Part shown: positions 39,098 through 48,591 of the stretch, in pieces
How positions within the stretch are numbered: the stretch's first letter is position 1
How the letters are laid out: each line of letters opens with the position of its first letter
Source of the DNA: a virus
Direction: 5' to 3' (one strand)
DNA length: 54,919 nt
IMG/VR virus record: IMGVR_UViG_3300027736_000002
Location: 1-54,919 of that record
Notes under the pieces: model-generated
What the model was told of the DNA's origin: nothing
Database searches by the model: none
The model's input: the letters and a program-made list of their open reading frames with translations, nothing else
Translations under genes and position numbers: made by a program

Positions 39098-41459
39098 ACC
39101 TACAGTCTTAGCAGTTTTACCAGAATTTATCCCTCAAGCTCTCAAGGCCATCCCAAGATGGGTCGTTTGGAAGCTAGTGCTTGACGGGAAAAAGTGGAAA
39201 AAAATACCGTATCAAACAAACGGTCGAATGGCAAAGAGTACAGACCCTAGTACATGGTCAACGTATGAAGATGCACTAGATGCCTATTTTGTCGATGGTT
39301 TTGATGGCATAGGCATAACAATCGATGGCTCTGGTGACTTTCAGGGCATTGATCTAGATGACTGCATCATTGATGGCAAAATGAACCATGTGGCCAATGA
39401 GCTGCTAGACCGGGTTGATGGCTATGCAGAGACCAGCCCTTCAGGTACAGGCATCAAACTATTCACTAGATCAAATTTAGCCAAGTCAGGCAAAGTTGGT
39501 GACATTGAGGTCTATAAAGAGGGCCGCTACTTTACAGTGACGGGCCATACCTTAAATGGTCACGGCCTTTTGCCCGACACTATCCAAGATGTAGACTGGT
39601 TTGTTGAACGACATTTTGGAACAAATGAGGCCCTTGGCCTTGAGTCTTATAAGCCGCCGCTCAATGATTGGGATCTTGAGCGGGTAGAGATTGAACTGCT
39701 GCCATTCATAGGTGACCTTGAGCCGTACGACCTATGGCTCCAACTTGGTATGGCTTTGCATCATCAAGGTCGAGGCGGTGAGGAATGGATGGAGCTTTGG
39801 GATCAAGCCAGTCGTCAGACTGGTTCATACGACCGCCGTGAGTTGGAATCCAAGTGGGACTCTTTTAGTGAACAACACGGCTCAGGGGGCGGGGCCATAA
39901 CCCTTGCCTCGATCATCAAAAAGGTCATTGAGTTCAAGAAGGCTGAGCAGACCAGGACTTTTGATCGTTGTAAGGCTTTGATTGTTGACGAGACTGACCT
40001 TGAGCAGCTTAAGACCGTGGTAGTTGAGGCAATCAAAGCTGAGCTTGGCCTTGACCACATCAGTCGCAATGTTTTGGCAGGCATTCTCAAGACCAAGTTC
40101 AAGGATCTAAACTTCCCCATCTCAATCAATGATGCCAAGAACCTGATCAAGCCAAAGATTCATGAGGGTGTACCAGAATGGTTAGGTGATTGGGTTTATG
40201 TCACTCACGAAGACAAGTTTTTCAATGTCAATAGCAAAAGGAAAGTCTCGCAACAGGGTTTTGGTGCAATGTTCAACCGGTTTTGTGGCGATGACTCAGC
40301 AGCTACATTGTCCTTAGATCTGTTTAGGATTCCTACTCCTGACAAGATCATCTACTTGCCTGCTGCTGAGGATCTGTTTGAGCTAAATGGGATTGAATGT
40401 GTCAATGAATACAACAAGAACAGCCCGCCAGATGTGCCTGCTTCTTTAAGTGCCGGCGACCTTAAAGCCATTGAAGTTGTGCAAGCCCATCTGTCAATGA
40501 TCTTAGTTGAACAACACGCTGTAGAGATCATGCTCAGTTGGATGGCTTACTGCGTTCAGAATCCAGGGTCTAAAATTCGGTGGGCTCCGTTGATCAAAGG
40601 CATTGAGGGCGACGGCAAGTCGGTGCTAGGCAACTTGATGATGGGTGTGATGGGTATGGCCAACGTAGGCATTGTGTCACCTAGCGTATTGGCAACCGGC
40701 TTTACGAGTTGGGCAGCAGGCAGGTGTGTCAATGTGCTTGAGGAGATTCGCATGGTTGGTCACAACCGCCATGATGTGCTGAATACCATAAAGCCGTATA
40801 TTACCAACGATCAGGTCACAATACACCCCAAAGGTATCAACGAGTATGTAGCACCAAACACGGTCAACTACATTGCATTCACAAACCACCACGATGCCCT
40901 CCCACTTGAGGACACGGATCGCCGATGGTGGGTTCAATTTACACCTTTTAACAATCAAGGTGAGTTGCTCAAAGTAGCCAATTCGGACTACTTCAGCAAC
41001 TTGTTCAATGCCATTCGTGATCATTCACCTGGGCTTAGGAAGTGGTTGCTTGAGTACCAACTCAACCCATTGTTCAATCCAAAAGGCCAAGCACCATCAT
41101 CTTTGGCTAAAGACCAGATGGTCAGTTTAAACGTAAGTGAGGATTTTGGTGTTGTAAAAGAATTGCTATCAGAAGGTGGATTCGGCTTCAATGATCAAAT
41201 TTTGTCTAGCCGCCACTTCACAACAGCGCTAAGTTTTATTGAAAATATCGAGGTACCAAAGACCATTTCGTTGAACAAAATCTTCATGAAACTTGGCTAT
41301 TCTGCGCTTGGACACCCCGTAAAATGGGAAGGTAAGGCTTGCACAATATGGCTAAAAGGTTCGTACTTGAAAACGTTTAAAGGAATGGAAAAATCTGAAG
41401 TGAACGAACAAATTAGAAATTTATTGGAAAAAACGCAAGGTAAAGACCTTTTAAGCTGA
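39087..41459 (+). CDS. Primase-helicase (prim-pol, PriCT, SF3-type helicase), 790 aa
   Basis: The start at 39087 has AAGGGGAAG upstream; a start at 39030 would overlap the previous gene further. N-terminal prim-pol features are GIDLDDC near residue 88, SPSGTGIK near 117 and EGRYFTVTGHT near 145. A PriCT-like linker follows near residues 215-280. The helicase has Walker A GIEGDGKS near residue 505, an acidic VLEEIR box and sensor TNHHDALPLEDTDRR near 597, as in DUF5906/D5-like SF3 helicases. It should prime and unwind phage DNA. It precedes the iteron spacer, a common origin arrangement. Confidence 0.85.
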   Translation: MQTKPTVLAVLPEFIPQALKAIPRWVVWKLVLDGKKWKKIPYQTNGRMAKSTDPSTWSTYEDALDAYFVDGFDGIGITIDGSGDFQGIDLDDCIIDGKMNHVANELLDRVDGYAETSPSGTGIKLFTRSNLAKSGKVGDIEVYKEGRYFTVTGHTLNGHGLLPDTIQDVDWFVERHFGTNEALGLESYKPPLNDWDLERVEIELLPFIGDLEPYDLWLQLGMALHHQGRGGEEWMELWDQASRQTGSYDRRELESKWDSFSEQHGSGGGAITLASIIKKVIEFKKAEQTRTFDRCKALIVDETDLEQLKTVVVEAIKAELGLDHISRNVLAGILKTKFKDLNFPISINDAKNLIKPKIHEGVPEWLGDWVYVTHEDKFFNVNSKRKVSQQGFGAMFNRFCGDDSAATLSLDLFRIPTPDKIIYLPAAEDLFELNGIECVNEYNKNSPPDVPASLSAGDLKAIEVVQAHLSMILVEQHAVEIMLSWMAYCVQNPGSKIRWAPLIKGIEGDGKSVLGNLMMGVMGMANVGIVSPSVLATGFTSWAAGRCVNVLEEIRMVGHNRHDVLNTIKPYITNDQVTIHPKGINEYVAPNTVNYIAFTNHHDALPLEDTDRRWWVQFTPFNNQGELLKVANSDYFSNLFNAIRDHSPGLRKWLLEYQLNPLFNPKGQAPSSLAKDQMVSLNVSEDFGVVKELLSEGGFGFNDQILSSRHFTTALSFIENIEVPKTISLNKIFMKLGYSALGHPVKWEGKACTIWLKGSYLKTFKGMEKSEVNEQIRNLLEKTQGKDLLS

Positions 41460-41701
41460 ATGTCCCGAACTAAAGCTATCTCGAACCTCAATTCGAACCT
41501 CGATTCGAACTAGCTTAAGCTATTGATTTTTATACATATTTTACTTAAAAGGTTCGAAGTTCGAAATAATACTATAAAGTTGACAGCCGGCAGGAATGTA
41601 TATATGAACAAAAAATAGTATATATATCTGCCGGTGGGGATGGACTTCAATAAACCTCGAACCCCGAACCCCGAACCTGGAAGTTTAGTGACGGAAAATA
41701 A
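41460..41701. other. AT-rich iteron spacer, candidate replication origin
   Basis: TCGAAC is repeated at 12-base spacing (41481, 41493, 41505), an inverted copy GGTTCGA is at 41551, and a 7-base tandem (TCGAACC, CCGAACC, CCGAACC) is at 41657-41677. CCGGCAG (41587-41593) pairs with CTGCCGG (41628-41634) around an AT-rich loop. This combination after the primase-helicase gene suits an origin. A function in transcription control is also possible. Confidence 0.55.
41580..41608 (+). promoter_or_regulatory. Candidate sigma70-type promoter before the late plus-arm genes
   Basis: A perfect TTGACA (41580-41585) is followed after 17 bases by TATGAA (41603-41608), four of six matches to TATAAT. The spacer overlaps the left arm of the CCGGCAG inverted repeat, which could be an operator. 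It would transcribe the nuclease and terminase genes. Confidence 0.5.
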
Positions 41702-42139
41702 ATGGTTGTATACAAACAAGTTAAGTCTAAGTCAGAGTCTAGCGAGCAAACGACTCTAGTTGCCAGGGTGCGCAACTTCCATCCTGACCTGGTTTTTATG
41801 AGCATCCCGAACGGAGGCAAAAGGGATCCACGAGTAGCTGCGCAGATGAAGCGTGAAGGCGTTTTGGCCGGCGTGCCTGATCTCTTTCTGGCAGAACCGA
41901 GGCAAGGGTCACATGGTTTGTTCATCGAGATGAAGAAGGTTGGTGGCCGGACAAGCAATAATCAGGATTCGATCATCGACAAGTTGAAAGAGAAAGGGTA
42001 TCACGTCGTAGTGTGCGAGGGAGCAGACGAGGCTTACAGTGAGTTTCTGCGCTATGTCTATGGTGATCAACCTCCTGCGTGGCTTAAGCGCTTTGTGGAT
42101 CATCCTGGTAAGACCACGATGCCAATTAAAAATAAATAG
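41702..42139 (+). CDS. VRR-NUC family nuclease, 145 aa
   Basis: The pattern NGGKRDPRVAAQMKREGVLAG, GVPDLFLAEP, GLFIEMKKVGG and GYHVVVCEGADEA is the VRR-NUC fold, with D in GVPDL and ExK in IEMK as the PD-(D/E)XK metal site. Such phage nucleases act on branched or replicating DNA, like a Holliday resolvase. It follows the candidate origin and precedes the small terminase gene. The start ATG at 41702 has GGAAAATAA upstream. Confidence 0.85.
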   Translation: MVVYKQVKSKSESSEQTTLVARVRNFHPDLVFMSIPNGGKRDPRVAAQMKREGVLAGVPDLFLAEPRQGSHGLFIEMKKVGGRTSNNQDSIIDKLKEKGYHVVVCEGADEAYSEFLRYVYGDQPPAWLKRFVDHPGKTTMPIKNK

Positions 42140-42141
42140 GG

Positions 42142-42147
42142 TACAAT
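42142..42147 (+). promoter_or_regulatory. Candidate -10 element before the terminase genes
   Basis: TACAAT in the context GGGTACAATCC lies 34 bases before the small-terminase ATG. The same GGTAYAATCC context occurs at 52854-52863 and inside the large-terminase gene near 43930. No clear -35 box is present. Confidence 0.4.
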
Positions 42148-42180
42148 CCGTAGAAGACAATCTGACCGAAAGGGTTGATT

Positions 42181-42657
42181 ATGCAATTACGAACCCCTGC
42201 TCCAAAGCGAACCGGCGGCGCATTGCCCGGGTCGAACAATGGCGGCGGTGCTAAACCTGGCAGCGTACGACCGGTTGGTTCTGGCCGGCAACCCGGTACT
42301 CCTAACAAAGTTACGCTGACTGCAAAGTTGGCGATTGCTGAGTTTGTCGACGGCAATGCGCATCGATTGACCGGCTGGCTTGATGCCGTGGCTGAAGGCA
42401 CACCAATGCTTGATCTTGACGGTAAACAAATTTACGATCAAGACGGCAACAAAGTCTACGTGACTCGGCCAAACCCTGAACGTGCTTTCAATCTGTTTCA
42501 AAGCGTGGTCGAGTATCATGTGCCTAAGTTGGCTCGCAGTGAAATCAGCGGACCAAATGGCAGTGCAATACCGATTGCTGCTGTCGATCTAAAGGGACTG
42601 AGTGACGTAGAGCTTGACACGATGCAGAGATTGATGAGCAAAGCAGCAGGCCAATGA
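42181..42657 (+). CDS. Small terminase subunit candidate (DUF5681-like), 158 aa
   Basis: A basic glycine-rich N-terminus contains GSGRQPGTPNKVTLTAKLAIAEF, the DUF5681-type opening followed by a helical segment. A central acidic beta hairpin and a C-terminal helix (SDVELDTMQRLMSKAA) follow. It overlaps the large terminase gene by 4 bases, which strongly suggests the DNA-recognition small subunit. The ATG at 42181 (AAAGGG upstream) was preferred over TTG at 42175. Confidence 0.65.
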   Translation: MQLRTPAPKRTGGALPGSNNGGGAKPGSVRPVGSGRQPGTPNKVTLTAKLAIAEFVDGNAHRLTGWLDAVAEGTPMLDLDGKQIYDQDGNKVYVTRPNPERAFNLFQSVVEYHVPKLARSEISGPNGSAIPIAAVDLKGLSDVELDTMQRLMSKAAGQ

Positions 42658-44231
42658 ACGCACCACTCAGCCCGGTTGCAATGCTTGACATGATCAAGCA
42701 TGAGCGAGACCGTCGCCGAGCTGAGGGTTGCTTGTATGACTTTGTCAAGCAAAGCTGGCATGTCGTAGAGCCTGGCATACCATTTATCCAGAGCTGGCAC
42801 ATCCAAGAGATCTGCGAACACCTTGAGGCCATCTCATGCGGTGACATTCGGCGGCTGCTCATCAACATACCGCCAAGGCACTCCAAGTCAACCATTGTGT
42901 CGGTCATGTGGCCGATGTGGGAATGGCTGACAACGCCTGAGCAGAAGTTCTTGTGTGCCAGCTACGCAGGCAACCTGAGCATTCGTGACAACTTGAAGGC
43001 ACGGCGCTTAGTGCAGTCGCCTTGGTATCAAGAACGTTGGGGCGGTTTGTTTGAACTGTCGGGCGACCAGAATGCCAAGCAACGGTTCGAGAACAGCAAG
43101 ACCGGCTACCGCATAGCCACGTCACCTGGCGGCACGGCTACAGGCGAAGGCGGCTCTCGATTGGTGCTTGACGATCCACACGGTGCACAAGAAGCCCAGT
43201 CAGACGCCATGCGTGAGAGTACGTTGGACTGGTTTGACATGGTCTGGTCAACGCGGCTGAACAACCCCAAGACCGACGCAATGGTAGTTGTGATGCAGCG
43301 GCTGCATGAGCGCGACATCAGCGGACACATACTCGATGACATCAAAGGCTGGGAGCACATTTGTATCCCTGCCGAGTGGGACGGCAAGGTGCGCAAGACA
43401 GTGCTCGGTCCATACGACCCACGCACCAAGAAAGGTGAACTCATCTGCCCTGAGCGCTTCGGGCCGATAGAGATCACGGCCTTAAAGCAGCTACTCGGTT
43501 CGTACGGCACAAGCGGTCAACTGCAGCAAGATCCTGTGCCGAGTACCGGCGGCTTGCTCAAGACTGCGTTCTTCCAGCAATGGCCACACAATGAACGGCT
43601 GCCGCAGTACGAGTACATACTGCAGAGCTACGACTGTGCATTCACCGAGAAGACTACAGGCGACCCTACGGCCTGCACGGTATGGGGAATGTTCACGCAC
43701 AAAGGCGAGCGGAACTGCATGCTGCTTGATGCTTGGGACGAACACCTCAGCTATCCTGACTTAAGAACCAAAGCCGTTAAGGATTGGACGACCGAGTATG
43801 GTGGCGACAACAATAATGGGGCAGGCATGCCTACTCGGGCTCGACGGCCTGATCGCATCTTGGTAGAAGCCAAGGCCAGTGGTCAATCGCTGCTTCAAGA
43901 CTTGCGTTTGGCCAGAGTGCCTGCAGTAGGGTATAATCCGGGAAACGCCGACAAAGTAAGCCGTGCACATCAAGCAGCACCCACCTTGGAGCTTGGACTA
44001 TTGTGGATACCCGAGTCAAAGCGCAACCCTGGACAGCCTGTCAGCTGGGCAGCGGCGTTCATCAAACAGCTTACCAAGTTCCCACTGGCCGAGCATGACG
44101 ACTATGTGGATACGTTTACGCAAGCCATCATCTACCTCAAGGATGATGGTTGGTTTGAGCTGCCGCAAGCCAAGGACGTTGACGAACCACGGCCTAAGAG
44201 CAAAGACAAGGTGAACCCATATGCCGCTTGA
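42654..44231 (+). CDS. Terminase large subunit, 525 aa
   Basis: The ATPase domain has the deviant Walker A IPPRHSKST near residue 72 and Walker B RLVLDDPH near 169. The nuclease domain has its first Asp in SYDCAFTEKTTGDPTACT near 323 and later Asp residues in HDDYVDTFTQAI near 481. This order is that of TerL motors, which translocate and cut DNA into the prohead. It overlaps the previous and next genes by 4 and 11 bases. Length fits the family. Confidence 0.9.
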   Translation: MNAPLSPVAMLDMIKHERDRRRAEGCLYDFVKQSWHVVEPGIPFIQSWHIQEICEHLEAISCGDIRRLLINIPPRHSKSTIVSVMWPMWEWLTTPEQKFLCASYAGNLSIRDNLKARRLVQSPWYQERWGGLFELSGDQNAKQRFENSKTGYRIATSPGGTATGEGGSRLVLDDPHGAQEAQSDAMRESTLDWFDMVWSTRLNNPKTDAMVVVMQRLHERDISGHILDDIKGWEHICIPAEWDGKVRKTVLGPYDPRTKKGELICPERFGPIEITALKQLLGSYGTSGQLQQDPVPSTGGLLKTAFFQQWPHNERLPQYEYILQSYDCAFTEKTTGDPTACTVWGMFTHKGERNCMLLDAWDEHLSYPDLRTKAVKDWTTEYGGDNNNGAGMPTRARRPDRILVEAKASGQSLLQDLRLARVPAVGYNPGNADKVSRAHQAAPTLELGLLWIPESKRNPGQPVSWAAAFIKQLTKFPLAEHDDYVDTFTQAIIYLKDDGWFELPQAKDVDEPRPKSKDKVNPYAA

Positions 44232-47200
44232 CCCTCTTGACGAGTTCTTGCCTCCACGCTATCGGTCTGCTGGTCGTAGGCCTGAGGCCAACAACGACAG
44301 AACCGCTTCTGCTAATGCGCCATTGTCAGCGTTGAGGGGTTGGGCAGCAGGCACAGCAGGGTTAGCAGGAGATATAGAAGGCTTAGCCCGTGCAGGTATC
44401 TCCCAACTGCCGCCACAACTGCTGACAGCCTTTCCTGCACTTCGTGCATTTGGCATAGGCAGTCGCGCAGATCCCACGCCGCAAATGCCAACAACCGAGT
44501 TCTACAACGAATACCTACCCGGTGCTCAGTTGAATCAAACTCCAACAGGCAAAGCATTCACTACTTCAGGCAACTTGTTTGGCGGCACAGGAACTACGAC
44601 ACTTGCTAAGTATGGTATTAAGAGTGCAAAGGCAACGGGCCAAGCACTAGGGCCAACCGCTGTGCGGATAGGCGAGGACTATTTGCAGCGGCAAGGTTTG
44701 ATGCCCGGCGTTATTAAGCCCAAAGGTGGTAACCAATTGGCCGGTAGTTTTGAGAATTCATTGAAAGGGTTAAAAACCGACGTGCCTGCGTTTGACTTTT
44801 CTGAAGGCAGAAATATGAAACAAACGGACGCCAACTTTATCGAACAAAACTTTCCGGGAATCACTCAGGAATATTCGGACGCTTTTCGTGCTTCTGGGAT
44901 GCACTCAATGGACTACGCAAAAAAGCAAATTCCATGGTTGAAACAAAATCATCCGGAAATCATAGATTCGTTGTTGACAGGCAAAACAAAAGATCAGGCA
45001 CTCAATACCTGGATTGACAAACAACTGACCAATTATATTAAGAATGACATGGCCACCCCCGGAGACCCAATCCGGGCCTTAGCTGAGCGGGGTATAACCT
45101 ATGCTGAAATGGCGCCGCTTAATACTTATTTGAGTGACGTACTAGGTCGTCGTCGAGAATCTGTTGGCTTTCCTGCTAAGGGTTTTGGGCAATCAGAAGC
45201 AGCTCAACGTTGGGAAGCAGCTGCTGACGAGGCTATTCATAATGCCCCTGCTAGGGAACGGCTCAATACTACTATTTCAGCATCAGAAAAAAACCTATTG
45301 GAAAACCCATGGCTAGCTAAAGTTCCACCAGAGACAATGACGTATGGTGCTTACGCTAACTCGGGACAACAGCTAGGTTTTGACCACATCGTTGACGAAC
45401 TTCGTAATGCTACAGACTTAGCCAGTAGTCTGCCACCTAATTTACGTTTAAAGTCTAGTAGTTTACCACAATTAAGTGTACCTCAAGCTGTTGAGCGTGT
45501 CAGCCAGATCAATGCTTGGCGTGCTGCAGAAGCTATTAAAGCTGAAAAAGCAGGCATGATGGGCAACCTTAATGCTAATTCACGTCTTGAAGATCCAACA
45601 ACACAACTATCGTTTGTTGACAAGCCTGGAATGAAATGGGTTGACATCCCCGAGACAACCGACAAGATTGGGTTGAACCTTTGCACTACCATTGGTAAGC
45701 AAGGTGGTTGGTGTACTCAAGGCGAAGGGTTAGCTAAGAGTTATGGCTCTGGGCCAAATCGGCTTACTACTTTGATAGATGCCGATGGCCGCCCTCATGC
45801 ACAAGCAAAGATTACATCTATCCCCTATTCCGGGGACATCATGGATGACGTTGACGACATAATGCAAACAATGTCTGCAGCAGAACAGCGCAAATTCAAT
45901 AGGTATATAGGCTCTAACGAATTTGCACCGCATGGTGACGTTGACACGGAAGAAGTATTGGCATGGTTGCAAAGCAATATGCCTAAATCTTACAAGCGCT
46001 ACCTTGCATCAATCAGCGGCCCATCCAATATCACAGAGATTAAACCTGTTAGCAATGACTTCTCCAGTGCCCGTGCACTGGAGTACAAGAGTCGCGACCC
46101 ACAGTATCAGAACAAGATCACAGACTCAACGTTAAAGTTCCTTAACTCTAGTGAATGGGGTACGGTAACCGATTTGGACCACTTCAACATTGTTGATTTA
46201 AAGGATACCCATAGCGTTCAGAGGGCTTTAAGAGAAGTTTTAGATAGGGACTTGCCAAAAGATCGGATTGACAAGTTTAACTACGCGGTCAATTTTAATC
46301 CTGAAGCAAATCGGTTTATGTCAACCAGACAATTTTCTGATTTTCTTGAGCCGCCAGAAGGCTTTGCCAAGGGCGGCGCAGTCCACTTTGACGAAGGCGG
46401 TGCAGCCTTTGGCGTATTCCCGCAGATGAAGCCACGCCGGGCACTGCAAGACCGTGAGGCTGCGGCCAATGCACCACTATCTGCACTCCGAGGCTACGCA
46501 GCGGGTACTGCCGGATTGCCAGGAGACATTGAGGGGTTGGCCCGTGCAGGCATCTCTCAACTGCCGCCGCAAGTGTTGGCAGCTTTCCCTGCACTACGTG
46601 CATTTGGCATAGGCAGCCGTGCAGACCCTACTCCACAGCTACCAACCACTGAGTTCTATAACGAGTATCTGCCGGGTGCTCAGTTGAATCAAACTCCAAC
46701 AGGTAAAGCATTTACCGCTGCAGGCAACTTGCTTGGCGGTGCAGGCTCCACGACACTTGCTCGGTATGGCATCAAGAGTGCAAAGGCAACGGCCAAAGCA
46801 ATTGCTGAAGCTGCCCCCGGACCTGCTTCTGGCAGCCGTGCAGCCCAACTTGGTGTCATCAAAATGCCTGGCGGCAACTGGTTGTCCGGCTCGGTGGAAG
46901 AATCTGTGAGTCCAATGAAACGGCGTGGAACTCCTTCAATTGCATTTAGCCAAGAAGAAGCTGATGACTTTATTGCAAGAGGTTTTGTTAGAGATAAGTC
47001 AGGAGGAGATGGTTATTATTTACCGCCTGACCCGGTCAACAACTTCATTGACAAGAAGATTGCACCGTACATCCGCGATGAAATGGCCACACCTAATGAT
47101 CCGTTGCGAGCAATGGCTGAGAAGTATGCTGTGGACAAACCAGTTAGGCTGGCTGAGGTGCAAGGTCGGATTGATGCCTTTGCTGCCAAGATGGAACAAA

Positions 47201-48591
47201 CGGCTAGAAAGCGTGGCGTGCCTGTTGAGATGCTGACCTCAATGCGCCAGCAGATGATTGGCCTAGAGAAAGAGAGAGACCTGTTGCAAGTTAGGGAGGC
47301 ACTTCATGCAGAAATTTTACCAACCACATACGACATGGGACGTAAACGCAAAGAGAGAGGTTTCCCAGAAGAGGGTATGGGTGTATCTCCACAAGCCAAG
47401 GCATGGGAAAGCAAGTCTGACTCATTTATCAATAGCCTTAAAGCATCTGACCTGACCACCGGGGACTACCAAGGGGTTCAAATAAAAAATCCTTGGCTTT
47501 TTAAAGTTCCTTCGGAAACACCAGTTTATAACTTATATAACGGTTTAAATAGTGACCTTGGCTTTGACCACCTCGTTGATGAACTTCGCAATGCCACTAA
47601 TCCTGCATCTGGTTTGCCTAAAAACTTGCTCATTGACCCTGCCGACTTAGGCAAGCTCACAATGACTCAAGCGGTTGACCGTGTGGCTGACATCAATGCT
47701 TGGCGTGCCACACAGAAGATAGAAGCCAACCAATTGATTGCCAACAATGCAGCTACATTCCTGCACAAAGAGTATCCAACTATTCCCGGATTAGATACCC
47801 CTAATAAGCTTGGTTTAAAGTGGGTGCAAATTAGACATGACCCAACTCTTGATATTTTACCTAAAAGTCTTAAAGGTAAACAAGAAGGTGACGAATACGT
47901 TATTCGAAATTCTAAAGGTGAATTGCTGGTTTCGCACGACAATTATACTTACGCTTTTGATGATCTTAGGGAAAATTATCCTCAGTATTTTAAGAATGAC
48001 CCGCTTAAAAAGGCCTTAAAGTATGAAGGCGACGTCATGGGCCACTCTGTCGGCGGGTATGGCATTCAAGGTAACTATGGCGCAGGAGGCATAACCGCCA
48101 TTCGAGAAGGTGAAGCTAGCATTTATTCACTACGTGATGCAAAAGGTCAACCACAGGTGACAATTGAAACTAGACCTGGGTACACCACCTTTGACGCATG
48201 GAAACGTGATGATAAGTCTGGACCTGAAAGAATCATTCAAATCAAAGGCTTCAGGAACAAAAAACCTGCTGATGAGTACCTACCATTCGTGCAGGACTTT
48301 GTCAAGAGTGGCAATTGGTCTGAAGTTAATGACTTGGCGAATGCAGGGCTACATGATGCCCGCGCTGCTGGTAAGGCTATAGAAGGCCGACCCGCGTTCA
48401 TGACTGATGAGGAGCTCGAGGCATTTAAAGCTGAGTTTGCTCCTAAACCCGAAGGCATGGCCCACGGCGGCTTAGTCTCAACCAATTTTGACCCAATTAA
48501 AATTCAACAAATCATTGCTGGCTTAGATGATGAGTATGATCCTGAACGCATCCAGCAAATAGTTGCGCAACGTGAAAGTGCATATGCCTAA
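44221..48591 (+). CDS. Giant tandemly duplicated protein between terminase and portal, 1456 aa
   Basis: Two related halves are present. Segment NAPLSALRGWAAGTAGLAGD to TTTLAKYGIKSAKATG (about residues 31-145) recurs from about residue 747. LGFDHIVDELRNA near residue 386 recurs near residue 1116. Each half ends in a glycine-pair motif (FAKGGAV near 716, MAHGGLV near 1417). The middles differ: the first has KQGGWCTQGEGLAKSYG, the second GNYGAGGITAIREGEASIYSL. No known enzyme family is certain. Its place and the motif shared with virion proteins suggest a virion or packaged effector protein. Confidence 0.65.
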   Translation: MPLDPLDEFLPPRYRSAGRRPEANNDRTASANAPLSALRGWAAGTAGLAGDIEGLARAGISQLPPQLLTAFPALRAFGIGSRADPTPQMPTTEFYNEYLPGAQLNQTPTGKAFTTSGNLFGGTGTTTLAKYGIKSAKATGQALGPTAVRIGEDYLQRQGLMPGVIKPKGGNQLAGSFENSLKGLKTDVPAFDFSEGRNMKQTDANFIEQNFPGITQEYSDAFRASGMHSMDYAKKQIPWLKQNHPEIIDSLLTGKTKDQALNTWIDKQLTNYIKNDMATPGDPIRALAERGITYAEMAPLNTYLSDVLGRRRESVGFPAKGFGQSEAAQRWEAAADEAIHNAPARERLNTTISASEKNLLENPWLAKVPPETMTYGAYANSGQQLGFDHIVDELRNATDLASSLPPNLRLKSSSLPQLSVPQAVERVSQINAWRAAEAIKAEKAGMMGNLNANSRLEDPTTQLSFVDKPGMKWVDIPETTDKIGLNLCTTIGKQGGWCTQGEGLAKSYGSGPNRLTTLIDADGRPHAQAKITSIPYSGDIMDDVDDIMQTMSAAEQRKFNRYIGSNEFAPHGDVDTEEVLAWLQSNMPKSYKRYLASISGPSNITEIKPVSNDFSSARALEYKSRDPQYQNKITDSTLKFLNSSEWGTVTDLDHFNIVDLKDTHSVQRALREVLDRDLPKDRIDKFNYAVNFNPEANRFMSTRQFSDFLEPPEGFAKGGAVHFDEGGAAFGVFPQMKPRRALQDREAAANAPLSALRGYAAGTAGLPGDIEGLARAGISQLPPQVLAAFPALRAFGIGSRADPTPQLPTTEFYNEYLPGAQLNQTPTGKAFTAAGNLLGGAGSTTLARYGIKSAKATAKAIAEAAPGPASGSRAAQLGVIKMPGGNWLSGSVEESVSPMKRRGTPSIAFSQEEADDFIARGFVRDKSGGDGYYLPPDPVNNFIDKKIAPYIRDEMATPNDPLRAMAEKYAVDKPVRLAEVQGRIDAFAAKMEQTARKRGVPVEMLTSMRQQMIGLEKERDLLQVREALHAEILPTTYDMGRKRKERGFPEEGMGVSPQAKAWESKSDSFINSLKASDLTTGDYQGVQIKNPWLFKVPSETPVYNLYNGLNSDLGFDHLVDELRNATNPASGLPKNLLIDPADLGKLTMTQAVDRVADINAWRATQKIEANQLIANNAATFLHKEYPTIPGLDTPNKLGLKWVQIRHDPTLDILPKSLKGKQEGDEYVIRNSKGELLVSHDNYTYAFDDLRENYPQYFKNDPLKKALKYEGDVMGHSVGGYGIQGNYGAGGITAIREGEASIYSLRDAKGQPQVTIETRPGYTTFDAWKRDDKSGPERIIQIKGFRNKKPADEYLPFVQDFVKSGNWSEVNDLANAGLHDARAAGKAIEGRPAFMTDEELEAFKAEFAPKPEGMAHGGLVSTNFDPIKIQQIIAGLDDEYDPERIQQIVAQRESAYA

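Noticed and set aside
43927-43937. GGTATAATCC inside the large terminase gene as a promoter
   Set aside because: It lies within a conserved coding region and no -35 box is seen. It may be chance and is kept only as a caution to the motif finding.
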